Source: Flaveria trinervia (Eukaryota > Streptophyta > Magnoliopsida > Asterales > Asteraceae). From it: a DNA stretch of 64,000 nucleotides. The position numbers were made by a program, and so were the translations under genes. Every line of letters begins with the position of its first letter. The stretch's first letter is position 1. This document shows positions 1-12,698 of the stretch, one piece after another. The stretch lies in NCBI GenBank assembly GCA_025506515.1, contig CM046457.1:1973501-2037500 (forward strand). The letters run 5' to 3'. Under the pieces are notes generated by a model. It made no database searches, was not told the origin of the DNA, and saw only the letters and a program-made list of their open reading frames with translations.

Positions 1-579
1 CTTAAAAATATCTTTTTAATAAACGAAGAAAGATTTATTTTTATTAATTTGATTTCTAACAAACAAAATTTTATAAAATAAGAAAATTCTGAAAACATCA
101 AACCTTTTTAAGAAATAGGAAATGTTTTTAAAATTATGGTTTTTAAAAAGTAAAATTTTTATTGAAAAATAATTAAAATTGGGAGTTGTAATAAGAAATT
201 TTATTTAAAGCGGTTTGTTTCGAAATGAAATATTTTGTTTTATTTTAACAAAAACGGTTTATAAACAAAAGCTTAAAAAATTTGATATAACTATTTTATT
301 ACTTATAGTTTTATTAATACGTAATTTTAATCATATCTTATTTTAAAGTATCGGTATATGATTAATAAATTTTCCATTTTATTTTATATATTTTATTTAG
401 CTCTTGTATACAAGGGTTACTAAAGATAGTAGTAGACGTAAAAAAATGACGTAATATTAATTTCAACATACAAAACAATAAAAATACATAACAACACTTA
501 AACACATCACTCTGAAACATCATTTCATAAGATCTTCCATATTATTTCGACAAAGTGATTAATAAACACAAGATCACGC
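1..579. other. 3' flank of PRX-A
   Basis: AT-rich sequence downstream of PRX-A with no gene visible. The last 90 bases or so are the likely 3' UTR: they match the sequence after the stop codons of PRX-B, PRX-C and the 17.4-kb pseudogene (the shared text runs from about 'cacatcactctgaaacatc' to the stop). The rest shows no recognisable element. Confidence 0.6.
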
Positions 580-3500
580 CTAATATGATGCCAACTTCCC
601 GTCTTGATTGATTTCCATGTTTGGTAACATGAACAAGTCGTTTGAGTTTATACGTGAGCAATTTGCACGTATTTCCCCTTGTGTGCCTGTCAACACATTT
701 AACTCGCTCATCTTTATCATTGCACTCACAAAGTCTTGGTAAAACAATGTTTGGTTGGTAGCATAGTTTGTAACAATGCTTTGAGTCCTGTTATCTGTGA
801 ATAAGTCTTGGTCTGAGGTAAAAAGCCCTTGACGATTCATGAGGTCAACATAATACCTATTGTCAAACACATTAGGGGTCTGAGTTTCCATGAAAGTGGT
901 GTTTGTGGAGTTTGTTGTTGGACATGTTACTCTTAGGTTGCTGAAAAGGGTTTCATTCATGGTTGGATCTCTGGTTGGGTAGATCCGAGAAGTGAAAGAG
1001 GGGCATTGTGCTATCCCGATGGTGTGCCCACCTGAGAGTGCTACTACGTCGGTCGGAGTGAACCCCTTTTCACCAAGGGAATTCAATAGGGTAGTCGTGT
1101 TAGCAGTGGGTGGTGGAAGGTTGGTTAGTGTATCAGTTCTTGTTGCAAAGGTAAGTCCATCACGTCTTCCCAAGGGTATGTTGTAGTTAGGACCGCCTGA
1201 CTACATGTCAACAAGTTAGTTAATCATTAGTTCGGTTACCTTTAACCGCTGGTCAAGTGTGTACCTGTTGATAGAGTTGACATCAAGACGAATCTATAGG
1301 AGTTTTTTTTACGTGCTATGTAGACTCTGATGCTTTATTTAATATGCGAACACTAACTCATAACACATATTTAAGGAGTAACCCGATAGCAAAAGCATGG
1401 TACACCACTGATTGATATTAGGGCTTGATGATCTTACCAAAAATACTGCTTCACGAGCAGCAAGTGCCGTGATATCAGAACACGAGACAATTTGACCACA
1501 TGCATCGTGAACAAGCCTACGAAGATTTTCAATGATTACGAATGCTTGGGCTCTCAAAGTCAAGTTTGGTGGTGCATCTTGTTCACTTGGTTCGCTCGCT
1601 GAACCATCGAGCAACACCGAACCATCACAACCCTAACACAAATAAAATAGAGCTAATTATATTAATCTCCACCATTAAAGATAATAGTTATTTAATACAT
1701 AATCAACGTGTTTGGTAACTAAACAATAAATGTTTTAAAAAATTAAGTTGTCTACAATCATATGTTCGACCTATTTTTATTATTACCTTATTTTTCAATT
1801 TTTGTTTCTACATCTTCTATAAATTACATTTTTAATTTTTGTTTATTAAACTTATTTATATTTACTTAGTTTTTATTATTATTAAATGTCTGTAACAAAA
1901 AAACAAATAAACAAACAACCAAACAAAACAATAAAAAAATAAAATCTAACCAAGTCAGTAAAGGATGCAAGACTGAGGATTCAAATTTGGGTGGGCTTTG
2001 TAGAGCACATGCCTTATCACCATAAAAAATCAACCAATCGTTATTTACTTTAGTTATAGAAATCTATTCTATCTAATAAAATAAGATTTCTTTTTACACT
2101 TCTCATTCTTTAAAACAATCTTTTTGTCATTTGTCATTTTTGATAATTACAAATTAAAGTTTTTGATAAACAAGATTTGTATAAAAAATCTTAAAATGAG
2201 TGTTTAAAAATAAAATTATTTAGATAGGAGAGTTAAGAAAATAGTATAATTGTTTTATTTTTTAACTATTACATATATATAATTTTAATCAAATTTTATA
2301 TTAAAATATCATATTGTAACTCTTCGTGTTTATTACTAACTATAATGCGTTTTATAAATAAGTTTCTAGACTATCTATCTATCTATCATACCATTTTCAA
2401 ATTAAAAAATATATAATTTAATAAATAAAAACTATTTTTAATTAAAAACACAATTTTTAAAAATCAAAGTTTTATGAAATACCAAATAGAATGAGTTTTT
2501 TAAAAGCGAAACATTTTTTTAAAAAATATTTAAAAATCATAATTATTTTATAAAACAAAAGTTAAAAAAATACATTTTGTTTATTTACTTAAAATCATTA
2601 TCTATACGTAAGTATAATCATATTTTATTTTTAAACATAATTTTATAATTCATAAATTTTAATTACTAGTTATTTAATATTTTATTTATTTAAAACGTGT
2701 AACACACGATGTACTAACGTAATAGTTATATAAACAAGAAAACAATGAAAAGGAAAAGAAAACAAGGTTCTGTCACATTACAGCCCTCAAAACAAGAACC
2801 AATTGCATACGATTACGCTTCACGTAACTTTGTAGAATTTGTTCGTGTGGTTTTATAGTTAAGATTTCAGGTGATTCATTATGTCCATGAATTTACAAGC
2901 AACTCCTAAAACTTTCTTTTTACGATATATTATTATACACCGTTTAAAAAAAGACTATAATTGTATAAGTGTTTTTATTTTGAGATTTATGAAACCTTAA
3001 ATTTCATATATCTGACTTAAGTTATTTTTTATTTAATTTCATTGGTTAGAACTTAGAAGACTTTCTGTGAGACCCGTAAGTTTTCCACTAATATAATCAT
3101 AGTTACGAAATTATCATTAAAACGGTTTAGTGTTGCCAATGAATTAAACGAGCATCTATAAGGCTTTGTTTATATTTTTTATCAAGAAAATGAATTTGTT
3201 CATTTGTTGTTGACATATATTTACCTAACAAGATTTTATTCATCTTCGTTTATTAAAAAATTAAATATTTTCATAAAATGTTCACCAACACTTACCAAAT
3301 GTAAACGTATGTAAACTTTGACACAAACAGACAAATAAACACAAACAAATGTTCATGTCAACACAAACAAAATTTTATGATCACAAATGATTATATATAA
3401 AATGAATATATATTTGTTTTATAATAAAATCAACAATTTTTCGTTGCAAACATTACGTAAATTCACCAAAAAATAAAAGTATATTTATCATAATTATCCA

Positions 3501-6500
3501 AAAATATTTGATATAATTATAACAAATAAAAATCAAAATATTTTTCAAATTAACATAAACTAAAATTGAAATGAACAAATGATCAAATGATCAAATGATC
3601 GATGATGTTAATTGATAGAAACATATAGTATAACCATATGATTTCGTATTTTTAAAAGCTAAATGCACTAAATTAAAATGTATAATATAATTCCTTTTAA
3701 AATAAACGAATATATTATTTAAAGTTCACAAGCACATGAGCAAATGCGACCATTATTTATGTTCTCTCGTTCAACTAAACTAACGAAATTTTTTTGTACG
3801 TGTTTACTTCATTTATTAAACGAATAAGTATAAAAAACTTTTCGCTAAACGTTCCATGAATCATTCATTGAAATGTTCGATTTGTATATAACCCTACGTA
3901 AGCTTAAAACACATATAAATCTTGATCAATATACATAAACCTCGATCAATATCGGTGATATTATTTATTCCTATTAATCCATTTGGTCGTTGTTTTTTTT
4001 GTGTTTGTTTGTTTGTGTTTTTATAGGGTTTGTTTTAGGCGTGGGATAGGGGTTTGGGGGTGGGGTTTTCTGGAGGTTTTTGATGTCTGGATACGTGTCT
4101 TTGATGTGTTTTCGATTATGTTCGTTTATAGGGTTCGTTGGCGTTATCTTTCTCTGAGTTCCTGATTTCTTTCTTTTGTTATTAATACCCTAATGATTCT
4201 CGCTATTAAGGTTTGGGTTTTCCTTTTGTTGTTTTTTTCGAGGCTTTAAATTTCATCGGTTTTTTTATATTGGACTGTGTCGCTTTCTTGCGGCTTTGAT
4301 GTTCATCTGTTTTGTGTATGATGTTAGGCTTTGATTTAGTTTTTGGGTTCTGCATGGTCAAGTATGTTATGGATTGAGGTTTTCGTGTGTTTTACTTATG
4401 TATTTTGTTAATTTTTGATTTTGAACCTTCATTTTGATTTTGATTTTGATTTGGTTTAGGGTTACATTAAAACTCGTATAGACGCAACAACGCACGGCGC
4501 CAAAACCTAATTTGTATTATTATGGTAATCAAGAAGTATATCCTGCATAAGATTTCTATGATAAACCAAAATAAAAAGGATGTGATAGCATATTGCATTA
4601 CCATATCCATAAAGTTTTTCCTTTAATCAAACATTCAAACTGATGTATCAACATTATTAGCTCACAACATGAAGGGTCCAGATGTGACTTTTCTTGTTGA
4701 TCTAGGATAACATGCACCTCACGTGTTATGATCTCAACCATTCATGTATCTCTTGTGAAAATATCTATAACTATATTCATAAATGGTTGCAACTTAGCAA
4801 GTGTTTTCTAGGTTGTAATTGACTAAGTTTATAACGGATATATACCATGAATCTTGCAAGTATTAATAAAAGGTACTACTATAAATAATTAAAAGCCACT
4901 ACTAAAAAATTTATGTATTTCAATTTATTTAACAACCGGGATAAAAACTTGTCTTGAATTTATAATAAATAGTGTATTCAAGCTCGGATCGGGATGACCG
5001 GTTCAACCGGTCGGACAAGGATTTTGAGATGCCACCGGTGCGATGTACCCTTCAAACTGGTTCAGTGGTTGGACCAGATTGTTTTATATTTCTTATTTTG
5101 ATCTTTTATATTTTAATGAGTTTAACGTGTGGATCAAATGATGAATTGAAGTGCTGAACATAATGTTATTATTGAGTTCATGTTATTATTGAGTTCACTC
5201 TATAACTATAAATTACTTATATTAATTATATAATAATAATACATACTTACATATAATTTTAACTCTATCCGGTTCTTAATTCGGTTTTAACCGGTCAACC
5301 GATAAAGTAAACAGTGAGTAGTCTGATCAAGTTCTAAAAACATTGATAATAAACAGTATTCATATAATTATTAAATATCTTAAAAGGAAAATAGTAATAT
5401 AATAAAATAAAACATTTTTAATTGATGATTGACATTTATTTATCTACCTACTCATAAATCCTACAGTACTCATACATCAAGATCAAGTGTTCGTGAGCAA
5501 TATAGTTTCGAATCCTAGATCATTTCTCTAGCTAGGATTTTAGATCTCTTGTTATATATTATATGCCTTGCCTACGTTATATGGTTATAGTGTATAAAAC
5601 AATATTAGAATTTATGTTTTAAACTACCAAGAGTTTTTTTGTCTGGCCTGGGTGTTGCGGCGGTATCATACACGGTGTGATAAAGTATAAACTTTAATCG
5701 ACCTGACTCGTTTCTAAACTATATTTACATCAAAACGTAGAGTAACTAGAATTTATACCGTTGATTGAAAATGTATTAGATTTGATTTGCTTCTTTTACA
5801 AACAAATTTATGTTGAAACATAAACCAACTCAAAACGTACACAAAGAGGACGTACAACAACGTCGAATGCGAAGTGATAAAGTATAGATTACAATCACTT
5901 TGGCTTGTTCCGAACTAAATTTATGTCAAAACGTAAAATAATTTGGATTTATACTATCGAATGAATGGAAATATGGTGTATATAACCCAACGTATTTTCA
6001 AATAATTACGTCGAAATGTAAACCAACTTAAAACGTACATAAATATAAGCGCCGAAATTTTTTATATTTGATCCGACTCATCTTTGAACAAAATTTACGT
6101 CTATCTATCTCAAATGCCACTGATCGTTCTTTCTAACATATATAGTAGATAAATGAATTTGCAAAAGTAAGATTATAATAAAAACAAATTAAAAGAAGAT
6201 CGAGTCCAAATTATATATTGTTGTTAGATTATTGTCGTCAAAATAAACTACAAGTTTTATACTTAAAATATTAATTCTTTCAAAGATGAATGCAAATAGA
6301 GAATTAATGGAAAAAAGTAACTTTGCATAAGAAAATTGAAAGAGATGTCGTCGTTCAAAAATATCAATTAAAATTCTTGATGCAAGAAAATATAGCTTTA
6401 AGAAATTTTTGTTTGGTATTGGTGCCAAGAAATTTTAGTTTGTGGTTTGTGGCATACCACCGACATTGTCTTTTGAGATATAGTAATTATTATTATTATC

Positions 6501-7868
6501 ATATAACATATATGATATATCTCTACAAAGAGACGTTGAGTTTTGACACGTATTATAAAGAGGATTGAGATAAATTTGTTTATTTTATTAACATCATCTT
6601 TTTCATTATTTTATTCCCTCCTCAATATGAGATGGAAGTTTTTACTTTAACCTATACGAACTTACATTTTTTAGTTCATAAATATAACTAAGATAAAATT
6701 TTGTTTATTAAAAATGGCCTTAGGTAGTGAAATAGATTGAGTTGCCCCTAGTATGATAATCTTGTTATGTACGATCATTTTAGAAGGGAAATTTTAAACG
6801 CACCGTAAGAAATTTGAGAGAAACCGGACCTAACCGTCATGTTTTGGCCAAACCGTCACGGTTAGGGCAAACCATTACCTTTTGTTTTAGATCTATGAAT
6901 TTTTATCAGTGTACTTTTGTAAGAAGTCAGGCCATAGATGACATTTTGACCTAGCCGTCACCTCTAGGTTTTCAAACCGACACGTTTTATCCAAAAGATG
7001 ATGGTTTGGTTTGGTATTTTTACAAAAACACTTGTGGTGTCCCATGACTCTTTTAGAACTTATAGATATTTTCATGATTGAGGGAGCTTATATCAATAAT
7101 TTGTAACTTCTAAATTTTATACTTTATATACATAGTTAGGTATGTTTATGTACCTCAAAGTAATCAAAGTAGTTTTTTATATGTTTTTAAAGTTTAAATT
7201 GTGTGCCTACAAATATGCAAGTATTATAACCTACAAATAATATACATAATTGGGACTAGGTCACTATTTTCTTTTTAAACTTTATGAGAGAGGCATCAAA
7301 GTTCTATTATTAATATATAAAAGATTGCACAGTAAAAAACAAAAACAAAAATTGTTGTTAATAAAGTACTCGTAGTTATCAAACGTAGTAGTAACTAATA
7401 GTTTCGTTTATTTAGACACAATGTAAACAAACTCGATCTTTTAAGTCAAATTATTTCTAAAAAAAGGTGGACATAGAAAAGGAGTACTAAAATAAATATT
7501 TTTTTAACAAATATAGCCAATCATGGAAGTGAAGTAGAAGCAAGCCAAATATAACTATATGTTATATATCATCTTCCAAAAGTATAATAAATAAAAATAG
7601 AAACAAAGAACAAACGTACTTGAACAAAGCAGTCATGGAAGTGAAGTCGAAGCAAGCCAGCAGCTTGGCCGATATCCGATGCGAAAACGGATTGAAGGTT
7701 TTGTTGTATGATCGACTCAAGCTGCGGGCAAGTGGTCTGGTAGAACGTATACGACAGCCCCGCAGCCGGTGGTGGTAGCGGGGTTTGAGTGTGTGATATT
7801 GTGATCAAGTTACATGATAATAATAGAATGATGAATGTGGGTATGCTTAAAGCTTTGAATAAAGCCAT
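580..7868 (-). CDS. PRX-A: class III peroxidase (peroxidase 12-like), 3 exons
   Basis: Exons on the minus strand are 7868-7620, 1632-1438 and 1200-580, giving 354 residues. Both introns are GT-AG and phase 0. The start is the ATG giving MALFKA, aligned with the starts of B and C; the frame is open further upstream but only as leader sequence. A hydrophobic signal peptide (about residues 1-28) predicts secretion. Catalytic residues are visible: distal Arg74 and His78 in RLHFHDCF and proximal His207 in SGGHTIG. The Ca-site start GCDGS and all eight conserved cysteines are also present. Many N-glycosylation sequons (NTT, NET, NST, NRT, NQT, NCS) fit a secreted enzyme. The protein should oxidise phenolics or lignin precursors with H2O2. 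Oddities: AAREAVFL replaces the usual AARDAVFL, and about 20 residues follow the last cysteine, possibly a vacuolar-type extension. Joining exon 1 across 6 kb is supported by paralogous introns in B and C. Confidence 0.9.
3980..4480. other. T/G-rich block in PRX-A intron 1
   Basis: About 500 bases whose + strand is strongly T and G rich and poor in A and C, unlike the surrounding AT-rich DNA. It contains runs such as 'gtttgtttgtttgtg', 'gggtttgggg' and 'gattttgattttgattttg'. It resembles the leader and first intron of a plant gene, so it may be a captured gene fragment, but no protein match is recognisable. Confidence 0.35.
4970..5345. mobile_element. hAT-type MITE, 376 bp, with perfect 8-bp TSD
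   Basis: Flanked by ATAATAAA at 4962-4969 and 5346-5353. The termini are imperfect inverted repeats (left TAGTGTATTCAAGCTCGG, right complement CAATGTTTTTAGAACTTG). The interior is rich in ACCGGT motifs. The intron of PRX-C has the empty site (near 37835), which supports insertion after duplication. There is no coding capacity, so it is a non-autonomous hAT derivative. Confidence 0.75.
5624..6490 (-). mobile_element. Helitron-like insertion in PRX-A intron 1
   Basis: PRX-B (11645-11675) and PRX-C (39248-39275) read 'tttaaactac' straight into 'a-ttatataacatat', whereas A has about 0.87 kb between these points. The left side contains 'gtgttgcggcggtatc', the reverse complement of the GC-rich hairpin seen at other Helitron 3' ends here. 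The body has two diverged copies of a unit with 'tgataaagtata...gtcaaaacgta' (near 5680 and 5875). No clean CTAG end remains, so boundaries come only from the paralog comparison. Confidence 0.5.
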
Positions 7869-7923
7869 GGCAATGGCTACTTGGATGTTTCTAACGTGTG
7901 TAGGGACTTGTGTATTATAGCTT

Positions 7924-7933
7924 GTACTTATAG
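7924..7933 (-). promoter_or_regulatory. TATA box of PRX-A
   Basis: CTATAAGTAC on the minus strand, 56 bases upstream of the ATG. The equivalent positions of B (CTATAAATAC) and C (CTATAAATAG) also carry a TATA box inside a conserved GTTAA..TGCCTATAA context. Confidence 0.65.
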
Positions 7934-8104
7934 GCATTTAACCTCATGAAAGATATATGTATGGTTGTGAGCATATTCCTTTTTTTATATTTTATATTTA
8001 TATTTCCTAGTCAATAATATAGTTGCCGTTCAAAAAAGGTACAATAATATAGTCTTCCCATGAGTCAATATTTTAATAATATTTTAATATTTAAGACTTT
8101 TAAA

Positions 8105-8202
8105 TATGATCATAAAGGTATATAAAATTGGACACTTATAATATATTAGAGTTTATACATATAACCAAAGGGAATCTATATAAGTCATAAATTTATTGAG
8201 AT
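8105..8202 (-). promoter_or_regulatory. Conserved distal promoter block, PRX-A copy
   Basis: About 100 bases containing 'ataaccaaagggaatctata' and 'ttattgagat' are nearly identical to 12868-12963 upstream of PRX-B, at the same distance from the ATG (about 235-335 bases). The block also lies just past the 3' end of PRX-B, so the two genes share a compact intergenic region of 650 bases. No named element is recognised. Confidence 0.45.
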
Positions 8203-8519
8203 ACTAATTTAATTTTTATTGTTTTTTCATAAAATAGAAAAAGTAAATTACATGTACTGTAAAAAAACAGGATGAGACATGAATCAAACCCCGACCTTTT
8301 TATGAAGTTACTTATTCGTTTCAAATGTTTATCATTAGTGAAATAATATTTTATAATAAGCCCAATACTAGACAACAATAAAGACTGACGTGATATTTAT
8401 ATCGGAATACAAGACAATAACAATACATGACAACGCATAAACACAATCACCCCGAAAACATCATTCATGAGGTCATACATATTATTTCGACAAAATGATT
8501 CACAAAAACAAGATCACAC

Positions 8520-11152
8520 CTAATACGATGCCAACTTCCTGTCTTGATTGATTTCCATATTTGGTAACATGATCAAGTCGTTTGAGTTTACACGTGAGCA
8601 ATTTGCACGTATTTCCCCTTGTGTGCCCGTCAACACATTTAACTCACCCATTTTTATCATTGCACTCACAAAGTCTTGGAAAAATAATGTTTGGTTGATT
8701 GCAAAGTTTGTAACAATGCTTTGAGTCCTGTTATCTGTGAACAAGTCTTGATCTGAGGTAAAAAGTCCTTGACGATTCATGAGGTCAACATAATACCTAT
8801 TGTCAAACACATTAGGGGTCTGAGTTTCCATGAAAGTGGTGTTTGTGGAGTTTTCTGTCGGGCATATTGTTATTAGGTTGTTGAACAAGGTTTCGTTCAT
8901 GTTTTCATCACGTGGGAAGAGTCGGTTTTCGAAAGATGCACATTGGGCTATCCCGATAGTGTGTCCACCAGAGAGTGCTACTACATCAGTGGGAGTGAAC
9001 CCCTTTTCACCAAGGGAATTCAATAGGGTTGTCGTGTTTGCAGTGGGTGGTGGAAGGTTGGCTAGCGTATCATTTTCTATTGCAAAGTTAAGTCCATCAC
9101 GTCTTCCCAAGGGTATGTTGTAGTTAGGACCGCCTGACTACATGTCAACAAGTTAGTAATCATTAGTTCGATTACCATTAACCGCGGGTCAAGTGTGTAC
9201 TTATTGATAGAGTTGACATCAAGACGAATCTATAGGATTTTTTTATGTGCTATGTAGAATCTGATGTTTTTTTTAATATGCGAACACTAACTCAAAACAC
9301 ACATTTAAGAAGTGAACCCGATAGCAAAAGCATGGTACGCTAATGGTTAATATCAGAGCTTGAAGATCTTACCAAAAATACTGCATCACGAGCAGCAAGT
9401 GCCGTAATATCAGAACACGAGACAATTTGACCACATGCATCGTGAACAAGCCTACGAAGATTTTCAATGATTACGAATGCTTGGGCTCTCAAAGTCAAGT
9501 TTGGTGGTGCATTTTGTTCAGTTGGTCCACTCGCGGAACCATCGAGCAACACCGAACCATCACAACCCTAACACAAATAAAATAAAATAAAATAAAGTTA
9601 TTATATTAATCTCCACTGTTAAATATAATAGTTATTTAATTACATAATCAACGTGTTGATGAAATAAACAATAGATGTTCCAAAACATTTAAGTTTGGCT
9701 ACGATCATATGTTCAACCTATGATTATTTTCCATCTTATTTCTTATTTTTTTGTATTTAATTTTCTGTTAGTTATATTTTTTATATTTTGGTTCATTAGC
9801 TTATTTTTATTTACTTAGTGTTTTATAAATGTGTGTAATCTGTGATTATATATGAATGTTCTTCATGTGGTTTTATTATTTTGTCCAAGTAATTCATTAT
9901 GCGTGTGTATTTACAAGCAACTCTTAAGACTTTTGTTTTACAATCTACTAGTAGTTAGACCAGAGCGTAGCTACAAAGTCTTTCTTGCTACATTCATATC
10001 ACTGGTTAATCAATCTAGCACTTGTTATATCTATCATGACAAAATATTTTTGTGAAGCATTGTTTCTTTCAAAATAACTACATATATAATTATATCTAGG
10101 CTAAGAACATAAAAAAACCTATGGCGTTGCTATTTAGAGTATAATTTTAATGTTTCTACATTAAAAACATGATGTTATTATAAATATTTCATAATTTATA
10201 GAAATACTCTTGCATGATAATTTATAAATTTGTATTGTCAACATTAATGAAACTAACTAAAGTTTATAATATTCTCTTCTTCGAAGAAGTTGAGAGAGGT
10301 GGTAAAAAAAGATATTGGTGTTTGGGATTATATAATATATTTTTTAAAATGTGTAGGTCATTAAAAGATGTTTCTTAGTGTTTGGGATATTTTGTTAGAT
10401 GTTTCTTAGTGTTTGGGATGTTTTGTTAAATGTTTAAGTTTATACATTTAAAACATGATATGGTTACAAATACAACAAATACTAATTTATATAAATAATA
10501 CTTTCATGATAATTTATAAATCATTGTTATCAATATTTATAAAATTAATTAAATTCATGATATAAGACTTAATATGCATAGACTAATTTAATTGTACGCC
10601 AAATGTGCCAACACCAATTTAATAACCATCTCCATTAACTATGCATATATTAAAATCGAAAACGTGGGGAAACAATATTATAACCACATCAAAATTGCAA
10701 AATAAGATAGTTAATGTAGTCAATGAAATAATGTATTAATTATGAGTTAATGAAATAGATAGAAAAAATAAAACTAAAAAAGATTAAAGTGAATCATTAA
10801 TATTTATGGTCATGTTTGGTTATGATATAAAAATAAATTGAATTATTACTTTGTGTTGTGTGTTTGGTAGGAAAGTAATACAAAAATGGTTATGATTATG
10901 ATGCCCGATGGTGGTGGTGGCCGATGGTGGTTCCTAATGTAGTGCAAGATGGGGGCTTGTGGTAGTGGTTTGTGGTAACGGTGGCGGTGGTGGGCGATGG
11001 TGGTTCCTGATGTAATGCGAAGTGGGAGCTTGTGGTAGTGGTTGTGGTGACCAGTAATTATTGGTGATGGTGGTAGGTGGTGACAACTGGTGGTCGTGGT
11101 GGTGGTGGTTGCCAGTTGACTAGTAACGTGATAATTGACTAAATTATATATA

Positions 11153-11227
<75 letters not shown>

Positions 11228-11230
11228 TAT

Positions 11231-11265
<35 letters not shown>

Positions 11266-12635
11266 CACATTATCATGTTTTTAAATCACGTTCAACTAGT
11301 TGACTAGTAACGTGACTGGTTCGTCATCTATTCAATCTAATTTTAGAAAATTGATAATAAAATTATTCATAAAATTAGTAAATATCTTAAAAGGAATATA
11401 GTAATATAATAAGATAGTAACATTTTTAATTGATAATTGACATTTATTAGTTTACCTAAGAAATGACATATGACTCCTACACCCATACATCAAGGTCAAG
11501 TCTCCGTTAGCATGATTTAGGCAAAAGTTTTGAAAGATCATTTCTCTACAAGTTTAGGTATCTTGTTATACTTTATATGTCTTTCCTACGTTATATGATT
11601 ATATTCTATACAACAATATTAGAACTTATGTTTCTAGAACTTATATTTTAAACTACAATTATATAACATATGAATCAACGAAGAGACGTTAGACTTTAAC
11701 CCATAAAAGATTATTTTTAAAGAGGATTGGGATGAATTTGTTTATTTTATAAACATCATCTTTTAGATTATTTTATTCCCTCGTCAACGTGAGATGGAAG
11801 TTTTTTTTAAACTATACAAACTTACATTCTTTTTAGTTCACAATATAACAAAGTGATGGTATTAATCTTGAATTTTTGTTTATTGAAAATGCAGTTAGGT
11901 CTTGAAATAGATTGCGTTGCCCCTTACGATCATTTAAGAACTGAGAAGTTTTACCAATAATTTACAAATGTTAAATTTTATACTTTCTATATATAATTAT
12001 GGATGTTTATGTACATAAAAAAATCATCAAAGTAGTTTTTTGATATATTTTTAAAATTTTACATTGTAGACCCACAAATATATAAGTAGTATAAACTACA
12101 AATAATATACATCATTGCAATTGGCTCACAATTTTTATTTTTGAATTTTATGTGAAAGGAATATATATTAAATTCAATTATTTTTAAATACAATATATAA
12201 AAATAAAAAATAGTTTTTCTCAAAGAGTAGTAATAGTTTCGTTTATTGAGATACGAAAGTCTTTTAATTAAAATTAAGTTTAAAAAAAAGGTGGACACAG
12301 AAAATAAATACTAAAATATAAATGTAAACTATATATCATCTTTCAAAACTATCATAAATATAAATAAAAACAAATAACAAACATACTTGAACAAAGCAGT
12401 CATGGAAGTGAAGTCGAAGCAAACCAGCAGCTTGGCCAATATCCGATGCGAAAACGGTTTGAAGATTTTGTTGTATGATCGACTCGAGCTGTGGGCAAGT
12501 TGTTTCGTAGAACGTATATGACAACCCCGGTGCTGTTGGTGGGAACACGGTTTGAGTTTGTGATATTGTGATTAAGTTGCATGATAATATCAAAATGATG
12601 AATGTTGGTATGCTTGAAGCTTTCAAAAGAGCCAT
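8520..12635 (-). CDS. PRX-B: class III peroxidase (peroxidase 12-like), 3 exons
   Basis: Exons on the minus strand are 12635-12387, 9567-9373 and 9137-8520, giving 353 residues with GT-AG, phase-0 introns of 2819 and 235 bp. The start gives MALLKASSIP, followed by a signal peptide. RLHFHDCF, GCDGS, AARDAVFL, SGGHTIG and eight cysteines are all present, so a functional secreted haem peroxidase is expected. It differs from A mainly around FENRLFPRDEN (one residue shorter, an indel after the proximal-His region) and at scattered sites. Like A and C it ends with a roughly 20-residue tail (...PNMEINQD..LASY). Intron 1 is the shortest of the three and probably closest to the ancestral state at several insertion sites. 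It lies 650 bases from the start of A in head-to-tail order. Confidence 0.92.
10905..11112. repeat. GGT-rich imperfect repeat in PRX-B intron 1
   Basis: The + strand is dominated by GGTGGT and GATGGTGG units with a partial duplication: 'gatggtggttcctaatgtagtgcaag' recurs as 'gatggtggttcctgatgtaatgcgaag' about 72 bases later. The many closely spaced GG tracts could form weak two-tetrad G-quadruplexes. On the transcribed (minus) strand it is CCA-rich. Confidence 0.6.
11143..11266. repeat. Long (TA)n microsatellite
   Basis: About 120 bases of nearly pure TA with a few interruptions. It is flanked by direct copies of 'agttgactagtaacgtga' (about 11114-11131 and 11297-11314). The right copy also sits in a palindrome (TCACGTT...AACGTGA). 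Confidence 0.85.
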
Positions 12636-12698
12636 GGCAATGGGTACTTAATTGGATGTTTGTTTTTGTGTGTAGTGACTTGTGTATTAACAAGGCCT

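Larger units (their letters stand above)
1633..7619 (-). other. Intron 1 of PRX-A (6.0 kb, insertion-laden)
   Basis: Donor GTACGT follows FVQ; the acceptor TTAG precedes GCDGS. Both ends align with intron 1 of B and C, for example 'catgtggttttat' plus 'aattcattatg' near 2850, 9855 and 34680, and 'aaattttatacttt' plus 'gtttatgtac' near 7110 and 11970. Compared with B, A carries extra blocks at about 1897-2840, 4970-5345 (hAT MITE), 5624-6490 (Helitron-like) and 6785-7085. No gene is credible inside it. Confidence 0.75.
9568..12386 (-). other. Intron 1 of PRX-B (2.8 kb)
   Basis: Starts with GTATGT after FVQ and ends in TTAG before GCDGS. It has the same landmark blocks as introns 1 of A and C and serves as the empty-site reference for several of their insertions. 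Its own extra material is a GGT-rich tract and a long (TA)n tract between about 10800 and 11330, plus a duplicated 'gatgtttcttagtgtttgggat' near 10368 and 10398. Confidence 0.75.

Noticed and set aside
992..1186. Frames antisense to peroxidase exon 3 (also 8830-9123)
   Set aside because: Shadows of the conserved minus-strand exons.
1960..2110. Possible SINE in PRX-A intron ('gattcaaatttgggtgggc' resembling a B box)
   Set aside because: No paired A box at the right distance, no target duplication and no poly-A or T end.
10846..11268. 140-codon frame on the minus strand
   Set aside because: It is a translation of the TA microsatellite and the GGT repeat (runs of YIYI and TTTTTT). No family features.
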